Below, one piece after another: positions 33,314-45,200 of a DNA stretch of 64,000 nt. Origin of the DNA: Lathyrus oleraceus. Its lineage: Eukaryota > Streptophyta > Magnoliopsida > Fabales > Fabaceae. Every line of letters begins with the position of its first letter. Within the stretch, counting starts at the first letter, position 1. The stretch covers positions 76,804,109 through 76,868,108 of the forward strand of contig NC_066585.1 of the NCBI RefSeq assembly GCF_024323335.1, read 5' to 3'. The position numbers and the translations under genes were made by a program. Below the pieces are notes generated by a model. That model had not been told where the DNA came from, searched no databases, and saw only the letters and a program-made list of their open reading frames with translations.

Positions 33314-34211
33314 CATATTTGTCTAGTGGGTTTTGCCTACTTTTCATATTTGTTGTATTGTATGGTATATTGCTTTGTGACATATTTTTGTGCAATTTGG
33401 GATTACTGTATTGCATGTAATGATTGAATTGTTTGAATATTAATTTCTTGTATGCTTGGTGATCTTCGTGAGATGAGTTCTATACCCGAACTCGAGTGCA
33501 CTTAGGATAGGAGAATGGCATAGTCTTGTTGACTTGTGTGGAGTTATTCCTTAGCAAGTTGACTTGCAAGCCCATTCACTTGGTGGAGGTTATGTTGGGA
33601 TCAATAATGTCACACGAGTAGTCGTGGTTAGGCATTACTCTTTCCAATATATGCCTTAGAAGCCAAGGACCTTAGTTTACCACGCCCATCTTGGCCTATT
33701 TTTAGGACGTAGTGCGAAGATCGTTCAAGTGTAAGATTTGATACGATTGTTACGCGATACTACACTCATAAGAGTCTCTCTTGAGAATATTTTTGGAATA
33801 CGAGTAGTCGTTTATCCGATAATATCCGAAAGATGGGATGATGACTATGGGAACCTCTTGTAGAACATGATTGTCAGGTTTAACCATAGTACACTCCCTT
33901 TGGGTGGTTCTTAACCAAGACTCCACGCTCACGACTCGCAACAAACCCTTGATTCGTGGTTGATCCGTTCTTGTGTATCCTTAATATCAATGGAACTTGG
34001 GTGTTGATAAGGTGTAAACCATAATCCACCAAAATGGATGATTGATATTAAGGATGACTTGATCCATCCCATAACCTTTGTGTGGTGTGATTTGCCTGAT
34101 CCTTGAGTGTGATTGTTGCATCCATGCATTCACGCATTCATACACATCCATATCATCAACAATGAGAAAACTTTCAAGGAACTTAAGAGGTCTATTTGCA
34201 AATTTTCAAAC
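33314..34211 (+). other. Element A: leader without PBS, with conserved stem-loop
   Basis: It corresponds to B's leader (58193-59035) and to F's (1-652). The tRNA-Arg PBS seen in B and F is absent because the deletion begins in the LTR and ends just after the PBS position. A perfect 15-nt inverted repeat, ATCCTTAATATCAAT at 33977-33991 and its complement at 34041-34055, lies 157 nt upstream of the ORF1 ATG. Confidence 0.85.
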
Positions 34212-35663
34212 ATGGATAAGCAAAGAAGGAATAGGAAGAAGTACAGTTTCAGACAACCCGACTTGAAAGAGTTAAGGAGTTTGACATCCTATGTATTATA
34301 TCCCTTGGAATTCAAGGCTCGTCAGGGGAAGCTTCTGTCTATTCTGGCTACTCAAGTGGATGAAGGTCTAATGAGTGTGTTGGTGCAGTTCTATGATCCC
34401 TTGTACCGTTGCTTCACTTTTCCGGATTTCCAGCTTTTGCCCACGCTTGAGGAGTATGCCTATCTTGTGGGCATACCTATCCTAGACCAGTTGTCGTTCA
34501 GTGGCTTGGAGAGAGTTCCTTCTTCTCAAGAGATTGCTGATCTGTTGCGTATAGATGAATCTATTATTGGTGCTCATATGACTACCAAATGTGGAATTCA
34601 AGGTCTCCCGTCTGATTTCCTCATTGATCAAGCTACTATGTTTGGGAAGGCCATGAGTGAGGACGCCTTTGAGGCCATATTTGTACTTCTCATCTATGAG
34701 CTAGTGTTATTCCACAACATCGACAAGTTTGTGGATGTGAACGCCATTAGGATTTTCTCTACTCTTAATCCCGTTCCTACTTTGTTGGGTGACACTTATT
34801 TCTCTTTGCATATGAGGAATGCAAAGGGCGGTGGTACCATTGTGTGTTGTTTGCCTCTGTTGTACAAGTGGTTTATTTCGCACTTGCCTCAGACGCTCGC
34901 CTTCAAGGAGAACAAAGGATGTCTACGGTGGTCCACGAGACTTATGTCTCTCACTAATGATGATATCTTTTGGTACAACCGTGTATATGATGGTGTGCAA
35001 ATTATCGACTCTTGTGGTGAATTCTCCAATGTACCTTTTCTTGGTACATGCGGTGGAATTAACTACAACCCTATTTTGGCACGTCGTCAGCTTGGGTTCC
35101 CCCTAAAGGATAAACCCAATAACATTCTGTTAGAGGGTGTGTTCTTTCAGGAGAGTAAAGATCCCTAAGTCTTAAAGGGCAGGATGGTCCGCGCTTGGCG
35201 CAAGATCCATAAGAAAGGAAGGAAGGAGCTAGGTCCGAAGAACTGTATCGTTTTGGAACCCTATACCTCTTGGGTTAGGAGGAGAGCTTCCGAGTACCTC
35301 ATGCCTTATGAGTATCCAAGACCTACACCTTTGGTTGTGGCTGGGCCTTCAACCCTCCCTAGCCAAGGAGTAGAGGAGTTGAGAGACGAAGACCGTTCGC
35401 GTGCTTGGATTCGTGAACGAGAGGAGTTGCTTCAGCAGATCATAGAGAAGGATGCTTTGATAGAGTTCCTTGAGCACCATGTTATTGATGATCCTGATGA
35501 CGCATTGAGTTCTCTACTTCCTCAGTCTTCCAAGTTCTGGAAGAGGAAGTATGATCAACTCGCCAAAGAGAAGGCAGATATGGAGGCAGCCTATGAGAGG
35601 GAGGTGAAGAGGCTTCGTGCAGCTTATCTTCCGGTCTCGAGGGCTTTGGACGATTGCTTCTAG
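34212..35663 (+). pseudogene. Element A: Ogre ORF1, one premature stop
   Basis: The first in-frame ATG is 34212 (MDKQRRNRKKYS), giving about 483 codons with a TAA at 35166-35168, where B has a Gln codon. The protein has the plant-mobile-domain-like core seen in legume annotations (possibly the family called DUF7745): YDPLYRCFTFPDFQLLPTLE, LVGIPILDQL, FEAIFVLLIYELVLF, PVPTLLGDTYFSLHMRNAKG, LLYKWFISHLP. The C-terminal section (from 35380) is charged with heptad-like Leu/Ile (EELLQQIIEKDALIEF), suggesting a coiled coil. Its role in Ogre elements is not known. It is close to B's ORF1 (59036-60538) over the whole length. Confidence 0.85.
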
Positions 35664-36240
35664 GGATCCATAGGATGTTCATTTTCCTTCTTCCTTGTAT
35701 TGTATTTGGTTACCAAGACTGTACTTCTTTGGCGTAAATACATTTCTAAATATTAATTGACGTGATATTTCCGTATGTGATAAACGTTTATTATTTCCAA
35801 AATTTGCAAATAAGACTCTAAAGTTCCTCTGATATAAAAATTAAATCATAAGCATCGCATGCATCATGTTTATCTATTCCTAGGGGTTTATATCTTCTTC
35901 TTGATTCTAGTCGGGGTTTTCTTACACTGTTTATCTAATGTGAGACTGGAATTAAGGGGTAGATACCCTTTGAAATTGATAAACATGTCATTGCATTTGC
36001 ATATTCATTAGCATGTCTTGCATAACAGGTATCGTCGCAGTGTTCTCATCTTGTTTGGTATTCCATTATTAGGATAGCTGACTCAGGCATTCACTGATAT
36101 GGTACCCGAAGGAATCAACAAAGAAGATGAGGATAGTGATTGCGACATTGACAACTGGGTGCGTCCAAGGGTCCCGGGTGAAGTTCGCCGCAATTGGTCC
36201 TCTGAAGAGATTATCCAAGTCACTCTTCTTGAAGAGTAAT
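35664..36240 (+). pseudogene. Element A: scar of a deleted gag-protease region
   Basis: After ORF1 there is about 400 bp of spacer similar to B's ORF1-gag spacer, up to GCTGACTCA (36077-36085), which matches the beginning of B's gag frame. The sequence then switches to what looks like the final codons of the protease frame (CDIDNWVRPRVPGEV, ending LLEE and TAA at 36238). C's equivalent reads WMRQTAPNEELTNW. Capsid, zinc knuckle and protease are therefore gone, at least 3 kb judged from B. A can only be mobilised in trans, if at all. Confidence 0.65.
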
Positions 36241-36481
36241 TTTCTTTGTTTTTTCATTGTAGGGCTCATCTATGTGAATACCTGCATTTTTTATCATAAA
36301 TAAAGGACGTCTTTTTGCATTCAAATATTTTGTTCACTGTCTTTCAATTTTTGCAGTTTCCAAAAAAAAATATATATTTGGCAATGTTTTGTTTAGTTTT
36401 CACTCCTTGTTCACACTCATAAGCACATACCATCACTCATGCAGATGCACGTCACCGGATCCTATTGATAACAGTTATGCT
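36241..36481 (+). other. Element A: probable Ogre intron between protease and pol
   Basis: Non-coding, T-rich sequence between the protease stop and the first pol ATG. Ogre elements are known to splice an intron at this place. A plausible acceptor is the T/C-rich stretch ending CATGCAG near 36445, after which the pol frame is open (SPDPIDNSYAMARFDF). The donor is not identifiable because gag-pro is deleted. Confidence 0.55.
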
Positions 36482-39400
36482 ATGGCTCGCTTCGACTTTG
36501 AAAATCCAATCTTTCAAGCTGAAGAAGAGGGTGATGAAGACTGTGAACTCCCTGAAGAACTTGCCAGGTTATTAAAACAGGAGGAAAGGGTCATTCAACC
36601 GCATCAAGAGTCTGTTGAAGTGATTAATCTCGGCACCGAGGACGCCAAGAGAGAAATCAAGATAAGGGTTGCTTTGGAAGATAATGTGAAGAAGGGGCTG
36701 ATTGAATTGCTGCAAGAGTATGTTGACATCTTCGCTTGGTCTTATCAGGACATGCCAGGGCTTGACACAGACATTGTGGTACACCGTTTGTCTCTCAAAG
36801 AGGATTGTCCTCCGGTCAAGCAGAAGCTCAGAAGAACAAGACCAAAGATGGCTGTCAAGATAAAGGAAGAAGTGCAAAAATAGTTGGATGCAGGGTTTCT
36901 AGCGGTTACAAATTATCCGCCATGGGTTGCAAATATCGTTCCAGTACCTAAAAAGGATGGAAAGGTACGGATGTGTGTTGACTACTGGGATCTGAACAGA
37001 GCTAGTCCTAAAGATGATTTCCCATTACCTCACATTGACGTTTTGGTGGATAACACGGCTCAGTTCTTGGTATTCTCCTTCATGGATGGCTTTTCTGGCT
37101 ATAATCAAATTAAGATGGCACCATAAGACATGGAGAAGACAACTTTCATAACCCCATGGGGCACCTTCTGCTACAAGGTGATGCCTTTTGGTCTGAAAAA
37201 TGCTGGGGCAACATATCAGCGAGCTATCGTAACTCTTTTCCATGATATGATTCATCATGAAATCGAGGTTTATGTTGATGATATGATTGCTAAATCTCAG
37301 ACAGAAGAAGAACATCTGGTGAATTTGCAGAAACTATTTGAGCGTTTGAGGAAATTCAAGTTGAGGCTTAATCCGAACAAGTGTACTTTCGGGGTGAGAT
37401 CTGGGGAACTGCTGGGTTTTATTGTTAGTGAAAAAGGGATTGAGGTGGATCCGGCCAAAGTGAAAGCGATACAAGAAATGCCTGAGCCAAGAACAAAAAA
37501 ACAAGTTCGTGGTTTCTTAGGAAGGTTGAACTACATTGCAAGGTTCATCTCTCACCTAACAGCCACGTGTGAGCCAATATTCAAATTGTTGAGAAAAGAT
37601 CAGGCTATCAGGTGGAATGATGATTGCCAAAGGGCTTTCGAAAAAATAAAAGAGTATTTGCAGAATCCTCCTATCCTTATGCCTCGAGTCCCAGGGAGAC
37701 CGCTGATTATGTATTTGGCAGTACTCGATAATTCCATGGGTTGTGTTCTCGGTCAACACGACGAGACAGGTAGGAAAGAGCATGCCATCTACTACCTGAG
37801 TAAAAAATTCACAGATTGCGAGTCGAGATACTCAATGCTTGAAAAGACATGTTGTGCACTTGCATGGGCTGCTAAGCGATTGAGACAATACATGCTAACT
37901 CACACAACCTTACTGATCTCCAAAATGGATCCAGTCAAGTATATATTTGAGAAGCCAGCTCTCACCGGAAGGGTTGCTCGTTGGCAAATGGTACTGACAG
38001 AGTACGACATCCAGTATACATCCCAGAAAGCCATCAAAGGGAGTATTCTGTCAGACTATCTTGCTCAGCAGCCGATTGATGATTATGAGCCGATGAAGTT
38101 TGATTTTCCGGATGAAGACATCATGTTCCTCAAGATAAAAGACTGTGAAGAGCCAGTTGTTGAGGAGGGACCTGATCCAGATGAAAAGTGGACTTTAATG
38201 TTTGATAGGGCCGTCAATGCCAAAGGAAGTGGAATTGGTGCTGTCATTACCACTCCGAAAGGTGCCCACATGCCTTTCAGCGCTCGTCTGACTTTTAAAT
38301 GCACCAATAGTGAAGCTGAGTATGAGGCCTGTATCTTGGGTATTGAGCAAGCCATTGATTTGAGAATCAAGACTCTGGACATCTTCGGAGATTCAGCTCT
38401 AGTGATCAATCAAGTGAATGGTGATTGGAATACTCTCCAGCCTAATCTGGCCCCCTACAGAGATTACACGAGAAAACTGTTGACTTTCTTCACAACAGTA
38501 AAGCTATATCATATACCTCGTGACGAGAACCATATGGCAGATGCTCTTGCTACTCTATCCTCCATGATCAAGGTGATTCGGTGGAACCATGTTCCCAGGA
38601 TTGATGTTATGCGCCTTGATAGGGCCGCGTATGTGTTTGCTGCTGAAGTGGTAGTTGATGACAAGCCGTGGTATCACGACATCAAGTGCTTTCTGAAGAA
38701 TCAAGAGTACCCTGCAGGGGCATCAAACAATGATAGAAAGACTTTGAGAAGATTGGCAGGAAGTTTCTTCTTGAACAAAGACAAAGTGCTATATAATAGG
38801 AACTTCGACATGGTTTTGCTCAGATGCGTGGATAGACACGAAGCGGACATGTTAATGCAGGAAGTTCATGAAGCCTCCTTTGGTACTCATGCCGGCGGAC
38901 ATGCAATGGCTAAGAAATTGTTGAGAGTGGGTTATTACTGGATGACCATGGAATCTAATTGTTTCAAATATGCTCGGAAGTGTCATAAATGCCAGATTTA
39001 TGCTGATAAGGTGCATGTGCCGCCAAATCCTCTGAACGTGATGTCTTCGCCATGGCCGTTTGCTATGTGGGGCATTGATATGATTAGAAAGATTGAGACG
39101 ATTGCTTCCAATGGGCATCGTTTCATCCTTGTTGCCATCGACTATTTCACCAAGTGGGTCGAAGCAGCGTCATTTGCGAAGGTCACCAGACATGTGGTTA
39201 CCCGATTCATTAAGAAAGAAATCATTTGTCGTTATGGGATTCCCGAAAGAATCATTACTGATAATGGTTCTAACCTCAATAACAAAATGATGAAGGAGTT
39301 GCACAAGAACTTCAACATTCAACATCACAACTCTTCCCCTTATCGTCCTAAGATGAACGGTGTTGTTGAGGCAGCAAATAAGAACATAAAGAAGATTGTG

Positions 39401-39919
39401 CAGAAGATGGTCGTTACGTACAGAGATTGGCATGAGATGCTACCCTTCGCCTTGGATGGGCACCGTACTTCAGTACGTTCATCGACCGGGGAAACCCCTT
39501 ACTCCCTTGTGTATGGTATGGAAGCAGTCCTACCTGTTGAAGTGGAGATTCCTTCTCTAAGAGTCCTGCTGGATGTCAAGTTAGACGAAGCTGAATGGGT
39601 TCGGACAAGGTTCAATGAGTTGAGTCTTATCAAAGAGAAGCGAATGGAAGCCATTTGTCATGGGTAGTTGTATCAAATTCGGATGAAGAGAGCCTTTGAT
39701 CAGAAAGTGCGTCTTCGATGCTTCCAAGTCGGAGATATGGTGTTGAAAAGGATCCTTCCTCCTCAGACAGATCATATGGGCAAGTGGACTCCTAACTATG
39801 ATGGACCGTATATTGTCACCAAGGTTTTTGATGGTGGAGCCTTAATGCTTGCAACTATGGATGGTGAAAACTTCACTTCCCCTGTGAACTCAGACGCAGT
39901 TAAAAAATACTTCGCATAA
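36482..39919 (+). pseudogene. pol: Element A: pol (RT, RNase H, second RNase H, integrase) with three stops
   Basis: One reading frame throughout, interrupted by TAG 36881-36883, TAA 37124-37126 and TAG 39665-39667. Order: a linker with FAWSYQDMPGLD; RT with MCVDYWDLNRAS (Trp where Arg is usual) and YVDD at 37271-37282; an RT-linked RNase H region; a second, archaeal-type RNase H from 38180 (WTLMFDRAVNAKGSGIGAV, SEAEYEACILG, PRDENHMADALA), characteristic of the Tat/Ogre lineage; and integrase with a zinc region (GTHAGGH, CHKCQ), WGID near 39070, TDNGSN near 39258 and NGVVEAANK near 39358. The frame closes at KKYFA (39919). Catalytic residues survive, but the stops make it inactive. Confidence 0.9.
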
Positions 39920-42266
39920 AATAGACCCGCTGGACGATAAAAAGAATAGTCCAGGCAAAAAAATGGGCATCCCGGCGAACCAAGAAAATGAAAAAGGTTC
40001 GGGAAAAAGTTAGGGATTAAAAAATGAAAAGATTGTACACCCGGTAAGTTGAAAACCTGAAAGGGAAACTTAGGCAAAAATGGGTATCCCGGTGGATTGA
40101 AAACCCGAAAGGGCGATCCAGGAAAAAGTTAGGAATTAAGCGAATGACTGCGTTCTCAGTAGTTCTGAATATCATCTTGTGTCGATAATCGGAAACTTCC
40201 GAAGGATAGGAAACAATCCAATCACCTTTTTCGGAAAGGTGATCATCTGGAGGATCTTGAAGATGAGCGAATCATAGCATAATTGGAACCCGATAGAAAT
40301 CCATTTCACATTGCCATTAGATTAATTTCTGTTTTTATCTGTTGTGCAATTACCTCTTTCCAGGGATTGCTTCCTGATGTAAATACATATTCAGAGGCCA
40401 CTCAATTAATAAAATCATGTTATTCAGTACATCTCTGTGTTCATTTTCATTTTACTGTTTTGTTTGCAAAAATGACGTCCAGATTTTTGATAAACATTGC
40501 ATCATGAAACATAAGAGCTTTACAGGTACGTGCTTAATAAACATTGAAAATTGCTGTAAATTTTAAGTGCTTTTGATCGTCTATTCATAATAGGTACACT
40601 CGGGGCATTTCCTTAAGGTCCCCATTAAATGATCGCGGATGTTTTTCCTCAACAGTTGGAATTTGGTATCTTATCCCTGTAGAGTTGGTCCGAGCATTGG
40701 ATTCTTCAATCCTCAGCAGGCTCTCACTGTTGTACTTCCCCAAGCATTTGTTTCAGATTATACATTCACCAGTAGAGTTGACAATGTCAGATTATACATT
40801 CACTAGAGGAGTTGATAGTGTCAGACTGTATATCCCCAACAGAGTTGACAGTGCCAGACTGTATCTTCCCAGCAGAAGCGGCTGCTCCTCAGAGTTCGAT
40901 GCCAGATCGATGATCTCGACGCTAGACCCATGGTCTCTTTCCTTGAAGCAGAATCTCGGTACCGTATCGGTGTTTGCTTCCCCTGCCGAGTCGTCTCTCT
41001 CGCAGATTATGGTTGCCAGAACCACTGTCGCTTTCCTCAACAACAAGTTTTCAGTGCCATTCTCTCCCCAGTCAGAGCCTCAGTATTTTGTTATTTTCCA
41101 GAACACCGTGTGGAGGGTCATTTCTCCATAGAGTTCTTTGTGCTGTGCATCTCCAATAACCTTGCCAGGGTCCAGAAGATGGTGATCATTTCCCCAACAT
41201 AATTCCTTGCCTCAGCTTGGCGTTCTCTCTAATCAAGCATTTTGCATCCCTACATGTAGAATCATATTGCATTGCATCCTCCCAAATTGCGTAGCATTTC
41301 CATTTTCGTGGAGCATTACACCATTGAAAAATTCAAACATACGCATGTAAAGCATAAGGCATTCTCGGTATCCCAAGTGATAAGCCAGAAGTTGTTTCCA
41401 GTACTCAGACTGAAGATTGTTCATGACTTATCTTTATTATTCCCAGCAGGGGTCGTTGGCCCACGCGCCGCCTCAATTATCATTTTCCCTTATTCTGCCG
41501 ATGCTGACAGGCATGAAAGTTTCCGGTATTCAAACCGAAGTGGCATTCAGGTCAGTTTTCCGATAATCAGATCGAAGAAGTTTCCGACGTTCAGGTCGAC
41601 GCAACTTGTGGCATTCAGGCCAAGTTTCCGGTATTCATACCGAAGTGACATTCAGGCCAGTTTTCCGATGTTCAAATTGATGAAGTTTCCGACATTCAGG
41701 TCGATGCAACCTGTGGCATTCAGGCCAAGTTTCCGGTATTCAGACCGAAGTGGCACTCAGGCCAGTTTCCCGGCGTTCAGACCGATGTTTGATAATCTAA
41801 TATCTTCCGATGTTCAGATCAAAGAAGTTTCCGACATTCAGGTCGATGCAACTTGTGGCATTCAGGCCAGTTTTCCGGTATTCAGACCGAAGTGGCATTC
41901 AGGCCAGTTTCCCCGTGTTCTGACCGATGTTTGATAATCAAGTATCGTCCGATGCTCAGATCGAAGTCATTTCTAGTATTCAGATTGATGAGCGGCATTC
42001 AGGCCATGGTTATTTTTGTGTTACCATTTACTTTGGTATTCAGGCTAACATTCCTTGTTTCGGTGTTCAGACCGACTCTCACCGTACCAGACGGATTCTT
42101 TTTCAAGACCACCTCTTGGCCGATTCTGACAGGCATTGTTACTTCATTTTTTTCACTTTAGTGTAAATTTTCGGGCTTTTATCGTATTCAATCACTTGAT
42201 ACCTCGAAAGTGCGAAAGCCGTTGCTATCTTCCTTTCGGGTTTCCAGTTGATTGAATAGGGGAAGC
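39920..42266 (+). other. Element A: 3' UTR with tandem repeats and PPT
   Basis: 2.3 kb without genes. At 39950-40140 there are imperfect repeats around GGATTGAAAACCCGAAAGGG, homologous to those after integrase in C (49160-49345). At 40740-40880 there are several copies of an AGAGTTGACAGTGTCAGA-like unit. From about 41500 to 42080 there are short repeats built from TTCCGGTATTCAGACCGAAG and GGCATTCAGGCCAG-like units, with one longer phrase recurring at 41577, 41682 and 41824. The polypurine tract AATAGGGGAAGC (42255-42266) abuts the 3' LTR. The open frame at 41272-41934 is a by-product of the repeat. Confidence 0.85.
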
Positions 42267-45200
42267 TATAATACCCCAAAATTTACCATTCATTTTTCCT
42301 GGAAGCATGGGATTATGTTTTACACTTCATTAACATCATATTAGATCATACTCATTGCATACTGCATTAGTGACATGGAGATCAGGTTTTGATCAATCAC
42401 TCCTTAACAGAAGGAGCCCACACAAAGCAAGATTAAGAATTGGACTTTATTTTCTAAGTATACAAGTCTCAAGGGTCTCAGGGGGGGTCAAAGTATGTTA
42501 TTATGGTCCTCAGTTCATCAGTGAAGGATTCAAAGCTATCAGAGTGTTCATCTGGATTTAATCAGAAATTAGGATTTCATGGCTACCTGCAACAGGAAAC
42601 GTTTGGTTGGAAGTAGAGGAGCTCATCCATGTCATGATTAGAGAGGCATCTTGGCCTAGGAAGATTCACAATTATCTTAGAAAGATCCATTGGCAATCAG
42701 TGCAATCAGTTCCTGATCATTTTGCCCTAAAACTAGGGTTTGGTATAAAATCAGTTTATTTCTGATTCTTTGGGTGAAACTCTTTTCCATGGCCCTCCAT
42801 ATGTCCACAAGGGTCTACATACAAAAAATCATCTCTTCATTTGAGCTAGAAGTACTTCAATTGATCAATGGAATCGGGAATCAGACAGTTTGGGAAAAGT
42901 CAACTGTGGGGCCAGAAAAGTCAACTCCTGAAATCTTGAGAGTGGAATCTCAAAATCCATGCCTAGGGGATCCTACATGTGAAATTTGATCAAGTTTGGA
43001 TCATGGATTCATCATTTAATCAGGAATTGGAAAAGTTACTTAATTTGGAAATGGTTGGCTTTCCATTTAGGGCAAGTTTTCATGATCGTTGCACTCACTT
43101 TAAGCCCATTTTACATCAAGATAAAAGCTCCATTTGAAAATGTCTCCAACATGAAAGTTGTTCCTATTGTTCCAAGCTTTCTAGAGATATAAAGTTTGCT
43201 CCATTTAGATTAAAATTGAGAATGTTATGCTTAGTCAAAGTGAGACATTTTTTTAGGACACTTAGAAATATTTCTAAGTCCAAAATCTTCAAAATTTGTC
43301 AAGACTTCTTGGCCAGTTTTCTTGCACTTCAAGGCATTATTTGAAAATACTTTATTCACAACAATTGTACCTTGCCATGTCCTATTTCACATCCTTTTGG
43401 AATCATCTCATTTGGATCCATGGTTTGAGAGATACATTCATTTAAAGTGGGCATCATGACTTGATTTTCTAGGCAGATTTTGGGCCTGACTGGCCCAATC
43501 AGATTTTCTAAGCATGCTGCACAAACCAGTCACGTTTTTTTACCTCTTTTGGCCATGCATTGGACATCCATTCACTTAAGTTTGACCCAAAGTAACAACA
43601 TTTTACACCTCACTTCACACTTTTATTCTTATGGATAAATCACTTATTAAAAAGCCCATGAGAACACCTAATCCACCCTATTTAAGAAGCTGAAACCCTA
43701 ACCCTAAAGGAGCATTGGAATTTCGTGGCAAGGAGGCAAAGCTTCATCATATATCAAATTCCATTTCACTTCTATTTTCCATTAGGTAATCATCTCTTCC
43801 ATGGCCATGTTTTGATATATCTACGCTTGCTTACCATGTTCATCACCATTAATCCTTCCATTTTCATATCTCTTTTTCTTATTTAAAATATTTTCTTCGT
43901 CCATAAAATTACCCAAAAATATTTTTCACTTTTCTTAGCGTTTTATTTAATTTTATATAATTTTTATTTTCGTATTTTTTTAATATTAATATTTTATTTT
44001 AATTATTTATTCTAACTGGTCCATTTTAACACATTTTTTTTATTTATTTTATTTTCATGACATAAAATTATTTTTAGCATATGATTTTTGTGATGAAGGT
44101 TGACCACTGTCTCATGGTCAAACTGACCTTTTATTGGAATTTTATTTCACATTTTCAATTTATTTTGGATTTATTTTTGACCTAGTTTGGTTGGTTGACT
44201 TTTAATTTGACTTCTGTTTTATTTTAATTAATTCACATACCAATTTTAATTATTTTTAAAATATTTTGGGGAGATGAAGATGTCCTAACCCCACTTTATT
44301 TAGTTTAATTTTTCATAATTTTCTTGATTAATTTACTATTTACTCTTGATTTATTTCTAACCTAGTCTCATTAATTGACTTTTGGTTTGACCTCTGTTTT
44401 ATTTTAATTAATTTATATACCAATTTTCGTTATTTTTAAAATCTTTTTGGGGGATGATTATGTCCGGACCCCACCTTATTTATTTTAATTTTTCATAATT
44501 TTCTTGATTAATTTACTATTTATTCTTGATTTATTTCTAACCTAGTCTCATTAATTGACTTTTGGTTTGACCTCTGTTTTATTTTAATTAATTTATGTAC
44601 CAATTTTCGTTATTTTTAAAATACTTTTGGGGGATGATGATGTCCTGACCCCACCTTATTTAGTTTAAGTTTTCATAATTTTCTTGATTAATTTTCTATT
44701 ATTTGTTATTTTTTAAGTTGACTTGAATTTTCAGTTGACTTCTTTATGATCGATGTTTGACTTAGGGATTGCTTATGGAAATTGAAGAGATCTTTTGATC
44801 CTCCCTTGTTCATCTCATATGCCATGTATTAAAGGCCTTTTACCTCAATTTTATTTGGTACTTACCTCATTTCCTGATTAAATTATTCAGTGGACCCTTC
44901 GTGTGTATATTTTCATCTGTTTGATTCATCTGTTATCTTTTATACTTGTTTCTCTCATTCATGCTTTCTATTGATTGATTATTTAACATGTTCATACTCC
45001 CATGCATTGTTTAAATGCTCCATTATTTGATTCTTTGGTTTGATTATATATTGTTTATTTATCCGATCTGATTGATAATTGTTGCCTACTTGTATGACGT
45101 ATGAGGCATATATTCTTATTGTTTGTTTGCCATGAACAATCCCCATTCATAACAAATGTACCCTCTCCCATAAAGTGTATAATAGTTATTTCTTTATTTC

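Noticed and set aside
41272..41934. 220-codon frame rich in Phe, Arg and Ser
   Set aside because: It is produced by translating the short tandem repeats of A's 3' UTR.
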